NCBI GenBank assembly: GCA_002812745.2 | Contig: NCSJ02000132.1 | Span: 1-64,000, forward strand | Source of the DNA: Scytalidium lignicola | Lineage: Eukaryota; Ascomycota; Leotiomycetes | DNA length: 64,000 nucleotides | Direction of reading: 5' to 3' | In this document: positions 26,902 through 39,561 of the stretch, in pieces | Layout of the letters: each line of letters opens with the position of its first letter | How positions within the stretch are numbered: position 1 is the stretch's first letter | Notes under the pieces: generated by a model | Database searches by the model: none | What the model was told of the DNA's origin: nothing | What the model saw: the letters and a program-made list of their open reading frames with translations, nothing else | Position numbers and translations under genes: made by a program

Positions 26902-28544
26902 TTTTTNGTTATAATACTTTTTCTTTAAGTTATAATCAACATTTTAACTCTTTATGTTATATTAATTAACTTTGTCCTAATAGTTAATATACTTTAAGAC
27001 ATAATTTATTTTCTTAACTTTAATTAAAGTTTGTCTAAGAAGTTATATACTTAATACTCTTTAAGTAAGTACTTTAATAGTTTTAACTTAATATTCTTAT
27101 AATTATCCAAGAAAGAATTGAATTTCTAGTCTGGTTTCTATTTAAGGTAATGTAACTTTACAATAGTTTTAAAGATATAAGTAAGATTATTTAAGATGTT
27201 ACTCTTTAAGAATTCCTCTATTTCATTTTAACAAATATAATTATAACAATTTTGTTAAGTGTTTATAACATAAGTAATTTAATGTCTTTTAATAATACCT
27301 TCTAATATACTATTAGTATATATAACTCTTTAAAGCTTAATACTCAATTCCTAGATTATAATAAATCAAGAGTATAATTCAAAAAGAAAAGTATAAAGTT
27401 TATTTTAATTAATCCTTTTATATTTTAAAGTAAAGAGTTATAACTTCCTTTAAATCTTATTACTTAATTATTAATAAGGTTTAATATAATAATTTGTTTT
27501 AATAGTTAGTATATCCTATGTAAAATTATAAATAAGAGTTTCTTCCCTTTTAAGAGCTTATAAGTAAGTTCTCTTCTTTATAAAGTAGTCTTGTTATTAC
27601 TTAATTGTAATTCTCTTGTTTAACTCTTCTTTTAACAATAAAATAAGACTCTTTAAAATAAATGTTAAAGGAGAAGGTAAAGGTAGATTAAGTAATAACA
27701 ACTTCTTTTGTTATAATATTATTAAGCTAGTAAAAGGGAATTATAACCCTTTTGCTTTTCCTTGTTATAAAGCTTAAGTTTAACAAGTCTTAACTATCTT
27801 AATTCTCAATAGTTTATATACCTTTTATTAAGAGAGAAAAATTAATATATTAAGGTTATCTGTACATAAAGTAAAGAAAGACCAAGAAGCTGAAACATAA
27901 TAAAAGACTAACAGTGTAATAATAATAAGTTAAGTGTAAATTCGTTTTAAAACTCAGTATTCTCTTAAAATATAAGATTAACCTTTGACTCTTGTTAAAA
28001 AGAAAGAAAAACCTTCTTTTTTATAAACAGAAGTCAATAATTAAAGAATAGTTAAGACTTGGACACTTATCCTTTTCCTTCTTTCATGTGATTAGCATAT
28101 TAAGACCTTGACATCTGTTAAGTATAANCAAAAAGAAAATAATCAATTTAACTATATAAAATTTAATTTACTTAATTAGTATATTTACTAGTATAAAACT
28201 TGTTAAAGTTATATTCTTAATTTTAAATTATACTATCATTATGCCTTTAATTGTAGTATTTAATGTTATAATTTAATTTACTTATTATAAAGTTTTAAAT
28301 TAACTATAACCAATTGTAAAGTGCTTTACAACTTTTATATTAATTAAGATTCTATAAAATTGTCTTGAATTATACCTTATTAAACTCTTTGCATTATATA
28401 CTTTTATTATAATTGTTATAAAGGTTTTTAAGTTAAATTCTTAAAGGTAATTCTTAATCGTTAATACTTTAATAGTTAGTTAATGTAAGAAAGTATTATT
28501 AATTAGTTTTATAATAATTAGTATAATTAATTCTACTAAGAAAC
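26902..28544 (-). mobile_element. AT-rich retrotransposon debris, partly copia gag region
   Basis: Bases 28,136-28,544 match 4810-5250 of the minus-strand copia debris on the left, so at least the right part belongs to that family. The remainder is low-complexity AT sequence without a readable frame. The + strand copia element begins at its right edge. Confidence 0.45.
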
Positions 28545-28773
28545 TGTTAGCATGGTCATATGTAGGCTAGAATCACGTGTAGATTAGGTGCATGTGTAGA
28601 TAAGATAAGGCTAGTTTGGTTGTGGTAAGGGAGGGCAGTACTGTATAGCAGTACTCCTTATATAACTACTACAGTATAAACTTACTTATAGTTAACAACA
28701 ATAAAACTATTATATTAATATGTATTACCTCTATATATTGAAGATGTACATTTACTATAAAGGTGAACTAACA
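28545..28773 (+). repeat. 5' LTR of copia element
   Basis: This 229-bp sequence contains the palindromic GCAGTACTGTATAGCAGTACT just before a CTTATATAAC TATA-like box. Confidence 0.85.
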
Positions 28774-29819
28774 TTAATTAGTTAGATCTTATAGATTAAA
28801 CAGAATATATGGTTTATTACTTTGAAGAGGGAGGTTAGCTTATATAATTTATACTACTTTGATAACTCTAGTCCAAAGAGTAATTTCACTTACATTAAAT
28901 CTTTACTAAGAGCAGGTTTTTAAGACCTTTGATCTTTGGTCTTTTTNCACTAAAGAATAACTTGATCAAGCTATTAAATACCTTCAAGGCTTGTCCTTTT
29001 GACTCTGAAAACATAAACTTACATCAACAACATACAGTCAATTCGTATACAGAACCACCAGTTTTTACCTTTGCAACCTCCTCAACCTTTAATCCTTCAA
29101 TTCTTGTTCATTATACCTTCTTTTACAATTTCTACATATTCTTGAACTTCTAACTAACATCTTCTCAACAAAATCCATCTGTTTGCACTTCCTCTAACCA
29201 GTTTCCTTCTATGCCTTTGCAATTATTTAGTATGTTCCTCTACCCTCCTCAACACAATTTACCCTTCTTAAAGCATTTTATCACTTACTAAAACACTTTC
29301 CTATCCTTTGAAGCACTTTCCTATTCCTTAAAGCACTTTACTGTTTACTAAGATAACTTTCTATGTTTTAATGTATCTTTCTACTTTGTATAGTATAACT
29401 TATTACTTATTGTCATTTTAACTTGTATATACAAAGTGTATAATTAACAATCAAGAGTGAAGTTGGCTTACAACTGTAATACTTTCAGCTTTTGTACTCT
29501 TGGTATTCTTAATCTTCTATTCTCAAAACCCCTTACTTTATCACTTCTGAATTCCTTCTATTAAAGTATTAACTTCCTTTTATTTTACTTTTACTTTAAC
29601 ACCTTTAATACTTTTAGCATTTTCAACTTTCCTCTATTTTAACTTCTCTTACTTAAGTACCTTCAGCTTCCTCTTACTTTAACTTCTTCCTAATTTAATT
29701 TCTTTTTACTTTAACACCTTAAGCATTTTTAATACTTTTAACTTCCTTTTACTTTAACTTCTCTTTACTTCAATATCTTCAGCACTTTTAACTTCAGTAT
29801 CTTTAACTTTTACAAGGCT

Positions 29820-31640
29820 TACAGTACAAGGATCTAAGCTAAGGAAGAGTAAACGGTTCAGGTGACTATAAACCCTCTGAATAACAAGTTGAAACTGTCT
29901 AAGGATACATCCTTCAGACTTGTTTCTAGCTTTGATCTCATGGTCATTATAAGGCAAACTCTGTCCTTGCTTAATATTAGGAAAAAGGAAGATCTAAGAC
30001 TTGAGATAGTAGACAACTTAAGGGAAGAAGGTTCTAGAGATTAATTCATTGATTTTGCCTTTAATCCATCTACTATAACTACTATAGAGTTTGATGGATA
30101 TGTTAAATCTAAACAACATAAGTACAAGGATAAGGAATAGACTGATTATAACTTGTGAAAAGCTTTTAAAGAAGACTTTCATAACTTTATAAAAGCTTCT
30201 TTTACAAGAGTTATTACTAATACCTTAAAAACCTTCTAAATATTCTTATAAGCATGAGGAATATAGATTAGAAGTAACAGAATATTAATGTTATATACAA
30301 TAACTAAAACACTGAAAAAGGAAGAACTTGCAAAATGGACTAATGATAAGATTAATGAATATATTTAAAAGTATAATTAAACCTTCTTAAATATAATCAA
30401 CTATAAACTTAATAGTGAAAAGCTACTTCTGATTAATACTTCAAGAGAAGATAAAGAAGAAATATACAATGCTTTAAGAGTTTCTAAAGCTTAGACTTAA
30501 CAAAAGACCCTTTTATGTTCAAGTGTACTATTACTAGTACAAGCAAAGAATATATTTACATGTTCAAGGTTATTACCTTTGTTATAAGCAAAGAATACTT
30601 TTTTATACTTGAGTATACTACCTTTATTATAAACAAGGAATACTCCTTTGCAAATTAAGCCTTCTCTACTATTATATCAAGCATAAAGGCATAGGAAGGA
30701 GCTTGTAAACCTAGTAAAGATGTACACTGAAGAAAGTAAGTATAATAGTAACAAAGATAACTTTAACTTCAAACTTATTATTTTTCGTAATATTTGTGGA
30801 AAGGCTAACATATTATAACAAGCTTAAGCAAAAGCTTTTCTTAGTATACTGAAAAGCTTAGCCTTAAACTTCTTTTATACTAATAATACTTTAATTACTT
30901 TATCTTTTGAAGAGTTATATGTTAAAGTCTGTGATTACTTTAAAAGCCTTGAATATAAGAGAAGTATACTGTTAAAGTAAAATGAAGTAAACCTCAAGTT
31001 AATTATAACCTAAAATGAAAGTAAACTAACCTTTAAATGCCTTTAATTACTCTTAAGTAAGTTATAACATCTTTAACATAACCTAAACTTTACTTTATAG
31101 AATAACATCTTCATTCATAATAAGCTGATTATTATTTGTCAAGATGTACTAGTCTGTTAATATACTTGTTTTAAGCTATTACTAACTATTGCTAGCCTAC
31201 TCAACGACTTATGTTCATCAATTACAACATAAGAGAAGACAAACAATATTATTCAAACTAATACCTTCTTTACAGATTGTTGTTATCATAAGTAAGATTA
31301 TTACCCTTTTACTTAAAATAACTGGTTAAGAAGACAGTTTAACAAGAAATATTATTTTTTATATAAAAAAGAAGGTTATATATTATACAACCATATTAAG
31401 AAGAAGTATGAAGAGTTGAAAAGCTACTTTAAGAAGTAGTTTAATCAATGATTTAACAAGAAATTTCATCAATATCTTATTAAGTTCAAAGGTAAAGAAA
31501 TTATAAACCTTGATAACAATAACCTTGATAATCTTAAAGACCTTAAAGACTTTGAAGACTTTAAGGCACTTATGATAACTGTTAAGAGTAATAAAGATTA
31601 AGGCTTTACTTTTATACAAGAGTTTATTAAAAGTTATATT
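29820..31640 (+). pseudogene. copia gag region (RIP-inactivated)
   Basis: Read through stops, the frame gives a gag-like capsid segment near 30,080-30,480 (TIEFDGYVKSKQHKYKDKE, then KWTNDKINEYIQKYN) and a lysine-rich, coiled-coil-like segment near 31,370-31,600. The frame is broken by many TAA and TAG codons. Boundaries are approximate. Confidence 0.55.
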
Positions 31641-34600
31641 ACCTTCATCAGTACTGTCAATTTAGCAAATGTAATTAAAGCTTTAGCATTCCTTGTTAAT
31701 CATGCCTTTAAACATATACTTACAACTTAATATACTACTGTAGACTATAACAAAAAGGACTTCTTTGTATATAACACTATTATTACCTCTAAGTATACAT
31801 TAAAGATGTTTTATAGTATTATAATTAACACAAGTATGTTAAAGAAGTCTACAACTGGTTATAATCAGTATATTACTTACCAGAACCTTGATAATACTAT
31901 TTTAATTGATGAATTTACAAAAGGTAATATATCTATACAATTTAAAATAAGCATTACAAGCTTAATTAGTTTAATTAATGTTTATACCCCTTTTGACAAG
32001 GTCTAATTCCATGTCATCAATGTAAACATTCTATTTTTGCTTTCACTAGCCAATATAAATCATTTAAGCATTTATTATAACAATGTTAAAAATAAGCTTA
32101 TTACTTTAAATGATAAGATGTTTGTAATTCAACGTTTTGGCTATATGTTTTGATTATAAGATGACTTCTTATACACTTTCTTAATGGACTCTTTTAATAG
32201 TAATATATACTACTTAATCAAAGTTGAATTATGTTGTTTACACTATTATTTTAGCTACTTATCAATTAGAAGGTTATATAGAATTCTAAAGTGTTCAAGG
32301 TATAAGGTTAACAATAAAGTACTTTAACATTTTACCTAATTCTGTGGTTATTGCTAAAAACATAGTAAATCACCTAGTAAATTCAAGTTTACTCTTTAAG
32401 ATGATGTCGAATTTAACTATGTAATTTTAGTTGACGTTATATATATCAATAATAAGCTTGTTTTACATATCATCAACGAAGTTATAAACTTCTAAGCTAC
32501 TTAATAACTATAGAATATCTTCGCAAAACACATTTAAAACACTTTATAAACTTGTTAGATTGATACTTACCTTAGACCTCCTGAATTGGTTATTTATAAC
32601 ATTAGTAAGAGCTTTATTAATAAGGATTTCAAGTACTTAACTACTATGATAAGGGTCTTCACTAAGTATGTACTTGTAGAAGCATATTAGTCAATTAGAA
32701 AAGTTGAATGTTATTATGTTGTCTTATGTCAAACATATCAAATTGTCTTTGAGGAGCTTCTTGATCTTAACAAGGATATAGCCTTATAGATGGTTATTAA
32801 GGTTGTAAACAATACAGTAGGCCTTAATGGCTTTGTACTAACCTTACTTGTCTTTAGGGCATTCCCTTATATATCAGAACTTAATGCTCTTGCCCCTTCA
32901 ATAGCTCAATAGGTTATAATAACTAAAAAGGCTATGAACAAGATCAGGGCTTATTATGCTTAGAGATAGGTATAAGATACCTTGAATCAACGAAATGGAC
33001 CCTTAACAACAACTATCTATGACTTATTACTCAATTCAGATGTACTTGTATGATATGAAGGTAATAGAGGACATGTTAAAAGCTGGAAAGGCTTATTCAA
33101 GCTGTTAAAAATGAATAATGAGACTTGCAAATTACAATTACCAAATAGCCTTACAGAGTTCAAGAGTATTATAATAAAACTATACCTGAAAGAAGATGAT
33201 GTTCAGGAATTACAAAATACTTAACAACCACAAAATGCTTAGGAAATCTAATATAATAAGGATATAATTTAGGCTAAACCTCAACTAGCATTAATTACAT
33301 TTACAAAGTTATTTAAACAATATTATAACAAACCTTAAAAGAATACTATTCAAGCTTTAATAATTGATATTATAATTTATATACAACAAGAACTTCAAAC
33401 TATGCCTTTAGCAAAGTAATTTAAAGAATCTTAATATAAGGAAATCAATAAGCTACTTGAAAAAGGTATATTCAAAGTTATACTTATATTACTTGTCCTA
33501 AAAAGCATTAAAATCTTTAATTCCAAGTTTGTTGATAAGGTTAAGAATGCTAGAACAAGCTTAACCTTTGAAAAGTCATGCTTAGTTGTTCAAGCTTATA
33601 ATAATGTTGAAAAGGACTTAGTTTTGACCTAATTACTTATAATCTAATAAGTTAATCAATGCTTGATTTTAGTTATTACAATTACAATGCTAGAGAAAAA
33701 GCTTTACTTATAAGATATATTATAAGCTTATGTTTAATTGAATATAAACTTAAATCACAACTTTTATATTTGTCTTCTTATAAAGTTAAGCATAAGAGAA
33801 GATATTATTTTAAAGGTTGTTAAGCCTTTGTACAAAGTCTTTGAAGCAAGGAACCATTAGTTTAATACTTATTACTGTCATTATGCTAAACAACTTCAAA
33901 TGAGTTAGTCTACATACAACCCTTGTTTATTGTATACTAATACTCTTGGATTTGAAATTGTTAGCTTATAAACTGATAATATACTGTTTTTAACTAATGA
34001 TACCTTTGTAGATGTTGAGTAAAAGAAGCTTAAATTTCAGGCTAAGGCCAAGGAGATACTTATAATCAATAACCTAATTAAATTCAATGGTAACTTGATT
34101 ACCCTGAATGATAACTTGATTTCCTTTAACCAGGAATAATAGTATAAGAACCTTAAGTTTGTCAGCTCTTAACCATCAGACTTCATCAATGTAAGAAGAA
34201 CCTTATAGAAGGCAATAACACTTAAAGACTAGTATATAGCTTAGAGAGCTTGAGGAGTATACATAACTATTGTTAGCAAACCAAAAGCTACTTTTGATTT
34301 TTCCTTTGTTGTTCAGATGGTTAATCCCTAGGAGAAAGACGTTAAAGCATTTAACAAGCGTTTATAATAGCAGATTGACAATGTTAAAAGAGGTTTTAAG
34401 TATATACTACTTGACTGTAATTCTCTTTAGTTATTAGTGTTCACAAACGCCTCTTTTACGAACAATGCAGACCTCTCCTCATAGATTGAGTATGTGATTA
34501 TACTTACAAACGCTAATATAAAGGGAAATATTGTCTACTAGTCTTCAATCAAGTACAAGAAGGTTATCAGAAGTGTATTAGCCTTAGAACTCTATGTTAT

Positions 34601-34970
34601 AGCTTATGGATTTGATATTAGAGTTGTTTTAAAGTTGACTATTGAGAGAATCCTTGAAATGACCATTCTACTTGTTCTTTGTACTAATTCGAAGTCGTTG
34701 TACGATTACCTTGTCAAATTGAGTACTATACAGGAGAAACGACTTATAGTAGACCTTATATGTCTACACTAATCATATGAACGTTAGGAGATCATTGAGG
34801 TTAAGTGGATTGATGGTAATAATAACCTTGTAGATTCTATGACGAAATCCAAGGCTTGTAGAGCATTTAGAGACTTAATTGACAAGAACGAAGTTAGCTT
34901 ATATGTGACAGAATGAGTAAAACGAAAAGAGCTTGGAACTAAAGGAATTAAAGGTGTTATGGGGGTCTAA
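31640..34970 (+). pseudogene. copia pol: protease, integrase, RT, RNase H (RIP-inactivated)
   Basis: A protease-like site near 31,825 reads IIINTSMLKKS. The integrase zinc segment near 32,280-32,440 reads LQHFTQFCGYCQKHSKSP followed by FTLQDDVEFNYVILVDV. Reverse transcriptase remains include LQTDNILFLTND near 33,970. RNase H at about 34,430-34,870 reads LLVFTNASFTNNADLSSQIE and CTNSKSLYDYLVKL. Integrase upstream of RT identifies copia. Multiple in-frame stops make it non-functional. Confidence 0.75.
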
Positions 34971-35155
34971 AAACGGCTATGGAGTTATGGGAGTGCTATG
35001 GGGAGTTTAAAAGTAGGATAGAACTACAGAGCTTTTTACGATGCTTTTGCATACTTACAAGAGCCTTTATATTCGCTATTATCTTTTCAGTCTACTATTG
35101 TTTTTCTACTGTTTTTGCAACTTTTACAGTTGTTACTACTTTTAGTTGTTGCTAG

Positions 35156-35383
35156 TGTTGGCATGGTCATATGTAGGCTAAAATCACATGTAGATTAAGT
35201 GTATGTGTAGATAAGATAAGGCTAGTTCGGTTGTGGTAGGGGAGAGTAGTACTGTACAGTAGTACTCCCTATATAATTATCACAGTACGAACTTACTTAT
35301 AGTTAACAACAATCAACTACCATATCAACACATATTACCTCCATATATTGGAGATGTATGTTCACCGTAAAGGTGAACCGACA
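35156..35383 (+). repeat. 3' LTR of copia element
   Basis: This 228-bp sequence is near-identical to the 5' LTR but with more G and C retained. It begins TGTTGGCATGG and ends CCGACA. Confidence 0.85.
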
Positions 35384-36471
35384 AATACTTTAAAATCATA
35401 TTTACAACGTGGAAATAAAATTTTTAACAATATATTTGAACGTTTATTCTTATTTTAACAATCTCAGTAAAAAAATATATTTATTACTATAGTTCAAGAA
35501 CAACTTTAAATTAAGCACTATTTTAATATATTACTTTTTGCAATAGTTATTAGTCAAGTTTATAATATGCTCTTTAAAAGATTTTAGTTGAATAAACTAA
35601 AATTCTAAGAGCTAAGGTTAAAATTCTACTTAAAGGATGTGATTATACAATTCAGGAGTCTATAAGCTTTCCTTGTTATTATACTATATAGAAATGTTAG
35701 CAAGTTGAAAGTATGATTCTTTTAGAAAATATACATGTTCATTAGTATTATAATAGGCAAACTGAATGTTAGGAACGAGTAATCGAATAGCTTTACCACT
35801 CGCCTAAAAAAGGCAGATTATTAGCGATCGCTCGCTAATAGCTATTCTACTATATATAGCATTCCTAACACTGAAAGTATTTCAGCTAATTACAACATTT
35901 AAAAGCCTGTGTTAAACTTAAAAGTTGTACAAGGTAAAAAAAGGCTAAAAGGAGCCTTCAGTAGGAGTAAAACCTCTAAGTTAATAGTATTTAGTACTAG
36001 ACATTTACTTTTAGCCTTTAAACTTCTAACTAGTTCAGCTTTTCCAATTATAAAAACTCTAGCCTTAAGAACATATTCTGCAACTTTGAAAACAGTTGTA
36101 TTGAAGTTTTGATGTAGTTAATTTAGCTGAAATAGATCACATAACTTAAATTAAAAGGATTGACCTAATTGGATAAATTGCATTTCCGAATCTCTTTGCA
36201 TAATACAAATTTGTATGTGAAAAAGAGGTGGTGTTATGCTGGAGGTGTGCCCGGTATCGGCAATTTTTCATGTGCATTTAGGTAAAGTGCATGTGCATTT
36301 AAGTGTGGCCTTTATATAAGTACTATGAACGTATAATAAAATGATTAAATAAGTCACACTCACACTAGGTGGATGGCACTAATACGTTGCAACCGTAATA
36401 AATTTCTCATTCATCTCTTTAAAGTTAAATAGTTTTAATCGTATTATTAACCACGAACATTGCACCCCTTT
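35384..36471. other. Transition from AT-rich transposons to the gene island
   Basis: AT content drops to the right. The interval holds the 104-bp TG..CA element described separately and an unrecognised 67-codon frame at 35,909-36,112 with no supporting feature. A 13-base motif (CATGTGCATTTAG/AAGTG-like) occurs twice near 36,270-36,305. I see no gene. The 3' end of the first P450 begins at 36,472. Confidence 0.5.
35767..35870. mobile_element. 104-bp TG..CA element with 5-bp target duplication
   Basis: The element starts TGTTAGGAA and ends with its inverted complement TTCCTAACA. It is bounded on both sides by CTGAA (35,762-35,766 and 35,871-35,875). TG..CA termini plus a 5-bp duplication are what integrase-mediated LTR insertion leaves, so it may be a solo LTR of a very small element. 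A hairpin with arms ATTAGCGA/TCGCTAAT lies at its centre. It is not RIP-mutated, which fits its short length. Confidence 0.6.
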
Positions 36472-38451
36472 CTAATCATCCCATGCAGCCAAGAATTCTT
36501 TAGCTTTGTCCATTTCCCGCATGATTGTGTCGACATGTGCTTGACTTCGTGGTTTGAAGGAAATCGGAAATTCCTTTGGGCAGTGGCTTATACCTTCATT
36601 ATACGCGGTCACATCAATGGGAAGAGGTTCCCCGGTCTCAGGATCAATAACTCTTTGGACTTCAAATGCCCACAGCAGTCGTGCTGTCATACGCCATTGC
36701 GTCCTTTCAGCGAGATGGATACCAGGACAGATTCTACGACCGGCACCATAGCCGTAATGGTCTCTGTTACTGTAGTCGGGACTTCCAGCGTAGCTATCGG
36801 CTAGTTTGGGGAAATGTAGAAACCGGTCAGGGTTATATTCTTCTGGCTTCTCGTAACCCATTTTCTCACTAAGATGTATTGCCCAGGTAGGAATGATAAC
36901 GGTTGAATCCTTAGGAATGAGCATACCTTCATACCAGTCGTCCCGGCTCACGCGGTGTGGAACTCCCAAAGGAAGACTTCAAAAAGATCAGCCCTTGTAT
37001 CTCGAGATGAAGTATCTAGAAGCTACTTACACAGGGTGAATCCTCATTGCTTCCTTGATAAGGCAGTTGATGTATGGTAATCTAGGAAAGTCACTCCACA
37101 TTGGAATTCTAACAGCAATTTGTCAATGTCGATTATTAAGTAGAAGGGTAATTTCCTTTCTATCCATACCTCTCTGTTCCACAAATTTCATCTAGCTCTT
37201 TACGGGCCTTGGCTTGAAACTCTGGATGCAAGGCTAAATACATCAACGATGTTAATGTCGATGATGCAGTGGTGTCAGCACCGCCCTCAACGAGGACACC
37301 AAGGAAATGGTTCATCTGATGATCTGTAATCTTAACATCATTGTGTTTCTCGCCATCAAGAATCGCATCAATGATGGAGTCTCGCTTGATGCCTTTGGCA
37401 CGTCGAATATCAACCCGCCGCCGTGCTTCATTCCACGTGTCGTCCATACATTTGTATGAGAGCCTGGCACGTCGTTTCCAGTAGGCAAATCTATCCGGGA
37501 TATATCGTAGGAATGGGAACTCATCAACTGGTGGGTTGGCTCCTGGTTCTAGTGAAACGGAATAATTGTCCATGGCATCGTAGACAGCCTATCTCCGCTC
37601 GAGTCAATCAGTGAAGTATTCTAAGTTAGTTACATAGCAGGCTACTTACGTGGGCCCAGAAGCTATCAAACTTTGCACCGCGGTGCCCCCATACTACTGC
37701 ATTGGCAACCGAAGAGGTGGTTCTCTGAATATGGGTGTAGAAATTCTTGGGGTCTCGGACCAAATCTGCTAACAGGACGTACGCCCTAAGGTAGTTGTTA
37801 GTATTGATTTCCGAGAAATATACGGTGAGACATATTCCTTACTCAGCATCTTGAATAAGTCCAACTTTCTCGTCCAAGTTTTTGGGCTAATATTTGAAAT
37901 TCGTAAGTAAGAAAACCGATTCGTCTGGGTTCGGGACATATGAGCTTACAGATAAATTGTGAGCTGCCACTTTCCTTTCTGCTCTCCACAATGGAGTGCT
38001 ATTCATAAATGCAAAACTGTCTCCAGCGGTAACAAGTGAAGCTACGTAATTATGCGGTCGCTCTGAATATATCGTTCCCTTCTTATCAAGGAGATAATTG
38101 ATAGCTTTGCGGTCGAAGAGAACAATCACTGTTCCAGGACCGAACTTGAGCGAGAAGATGCCTCCATACTTCTCCCCCCATTCTCTAAACCTATAAGTTT
38201 AACGTTAGTAGAAAATCCCGTTATATCAGTGTAGGTTTAAGTGTTGCCTTACTTTTACTCAATCCAGTGTGTGGGATTAGATGAAGATTTCCTAGTACTG
38301 GTAGTGTCGGAGGTCCAGGAGGAAGCCTCCTATCTCGGCTACCTATATGAAGCAGTTTATAGAATCCATATAATATTATCACACCTGCAATGATTAACAC
38401 AACTGGTGTTGCGTATCTTTGGATAATTGGAAAGCTTCCGAGCACAGCCAT
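36472..38451 (-). CDS. Cytochrome P450 monooxygenase (first copy), apparent 1-base frameshift
   Basis: Membrane-anchored haem monooxygenase, expected in the ER. Exons by splice sites and reading frame: 38451-38253, 38190-37950, 37886-37843, 37785-37650, 37588-37170, 37108-37031, 36976-36472. Residues 13-33 form an N-terminal anchor, followed by the proline hinge [15 protein letters not shown]. The I-helix reads GGADTT, the K-helix EAMR (about 366-369), and the haem loop [12 protein letters not shown] with Cys near 456. All junctions keep frame except the first: exon 1 ends AGTAAAA|GTAAGG, one A short of what exon 2 needs. The paralogue at 47157-49108 has the matching junction in frame. Either a homopolymer sequencing error or a real frameshift. 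With the base restored in count the protein would be about 540 residues. The overall style resembles fungal CYPs annotated as O-methylsterigmatocystin-oxidoreductase-like; substrate unknown. Divergent from the gene at 38920. Confidence 0.88.
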
Positions 38452-38919
38452 AATAGAGCACTATAGATTTCTATGCAGGTATCATTGATGTCGAATGACA
38501 GATATTCTATAGTCACTACCTTTTATCATGAACTTGAACACCTGTAGTTCTTTATTTTCTTCAGTCTTCGTTTCTGGTCGTGTTCAGTCTTCATCGCACC
38601 ATCTTCGGCCAAACTACACGTGTACTCAATTAAGTTTTCCGGGTTATTATGCCACCCTTCCAACTACCTATGGCTTGCATTACTCGGACCTTTACACAAC
38701 AAATGCTCTACTGCGTATGCCAAAAAGCCAGTTTATTGTCAGGGAATATCTCGGCAATTTTGTGTGTTATAAATTAACTAGATAAAGTATGGTCATTCAG
38801 TCCGAGGTGTCTGTTGCCGACGACAATAAAAGGTCTTGGATAGTACAAAGTAATGTTTAGGCAGTAACACTTTTTCCTGGCCATTTATCAGTACACTGTA
38901 GAGTTGGTATCCTTAGAAT
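38452..38919. promoter_or_regulatory. Divergent promoter, P450 / ABM-like gene, two CTCGGAC-type sites
   Basis: This 468-bp interval separates oppositely oriented starts. It contains CTCGGAC at 38,683-38,689 and its complement GTCCGAG at 38,800-38,806, about 117 bp apart. The same 7-mer is found in other intergenic spaces of the island. Regulatory role is inferred from recurrence only. Confidence 0.4.
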
Positions 38920-39561
38920 ATGGTTATGCCACAGTTTCTCGTTCTTGCACGTGTTGTTGGTGCAGATGGAGCGTTTGCAAAGGTGTGACTCTAATTACCT
39001 AGACAGTTCTTGTGTCCAGGTAATGGCATTTTTAGGTGTACTTGCTCACGAATATGACTGCAATAGTGGAAAGAAAGGCTCGCTGCGTTGTGTGCAGTAT
39101 CAGAAACAGAGCCCTACTCAACATCGTATTACTGGGGCCAGGATGTGGATGGCGAACCTGACACTCTTTGGGGTTTGGAAGGCTATGCCCATCCAGTGGG
39201 CTTCTTTCTTGGCCATGTATCAACGGATATCTTTAAGCATGAAATGAAGAAAGTTGATGATGACAAGTTGCTTCGTCATGTGCAGGGCCTCAACAGTCCT
39301 GACTATGATTTGCACCACTACGATCTCTTTTCGGGCTTCTTAAAAAGGGGAGACGACTCTGAAAGAGATACTAAAGACAGTTTTGTTGTCATCGTTCATA
39401 TTTGGGCTCTGGATGGAAAGCGCAAACAGCTTTTGGGGACGCTTGCAGGCTACGCAGATCAGGTGAAAGCATCAGAAAAGGTTCCCTCCATCAAAGTGCA
39501 AAGCTTTGGGGTTCTCAAAGAAATACGTGATGTTAACCTTGCTAGTTTATATATTAGGTGA
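38920..39561 (+). CDS. ABM-like (dimeric alpha/beta barrel) protein
   Basis: Proposed exons are 38920-38982 and 39067-39561, giving 185 residues. Exon 1 encodes MVMPQFLVLARVVGADGAFAK and joins in frame to WKERLAALCAVSETEPYS. The protein looks like two ferredoxin-like repeats: an N-terminal one with the YYWGQDVDGEPDTLWGLEGY segment typical of fungal ABM-type proteins, and a second starting SFVVIVHIWALDGKR. Proteins of this fold act as small oxygenases or as accessory cyclases and isomerases in metabolite pathways. The donor GTGTGA is atypical, and Met3 could be the start. The C-terminus is uncertain: the stop lies within AGGTGAGT, a good donor, but the nearest acceptor would give a 31-bp intron. 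Exact function unknown. Confidence 0.65.

Larger units (their letters stand above)
28545..35383 (+). mobile_element. Ty1/copia LTR retrotransposon with both LTRs (RIP-decayed)
   Basis: It is 6.8 kb between two 228-229-bp LTRs that begin TGTTRGCATGG and end AACA or GACA. Internal order is gag, protease, integrase, reverse transcriptase, RNase H, the Ty1/copia order. Stops are frequent. Flanking pentamers GAAAC (28,540-28,544) and AATAC (35,384-35,388) are not a perfect duplication, so the insertion is old or the flanks have mutated. Confidence 0.8.

Noticed and set aside
1..35383. Regional centromere interpretation of the AT-rich retrotransposon block
   Set aside because: RIP-decayed retrotransposon blocks also form ordinary AT isochores; nothing in the sequence alone distinguishes a centromere, which would need CENP-A mapping.
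35909..36112. 67-codon frame near the 104-bp element
   Set aside because: Basic, low-complexity translation in an AT-rich stretch with no family resemblance.
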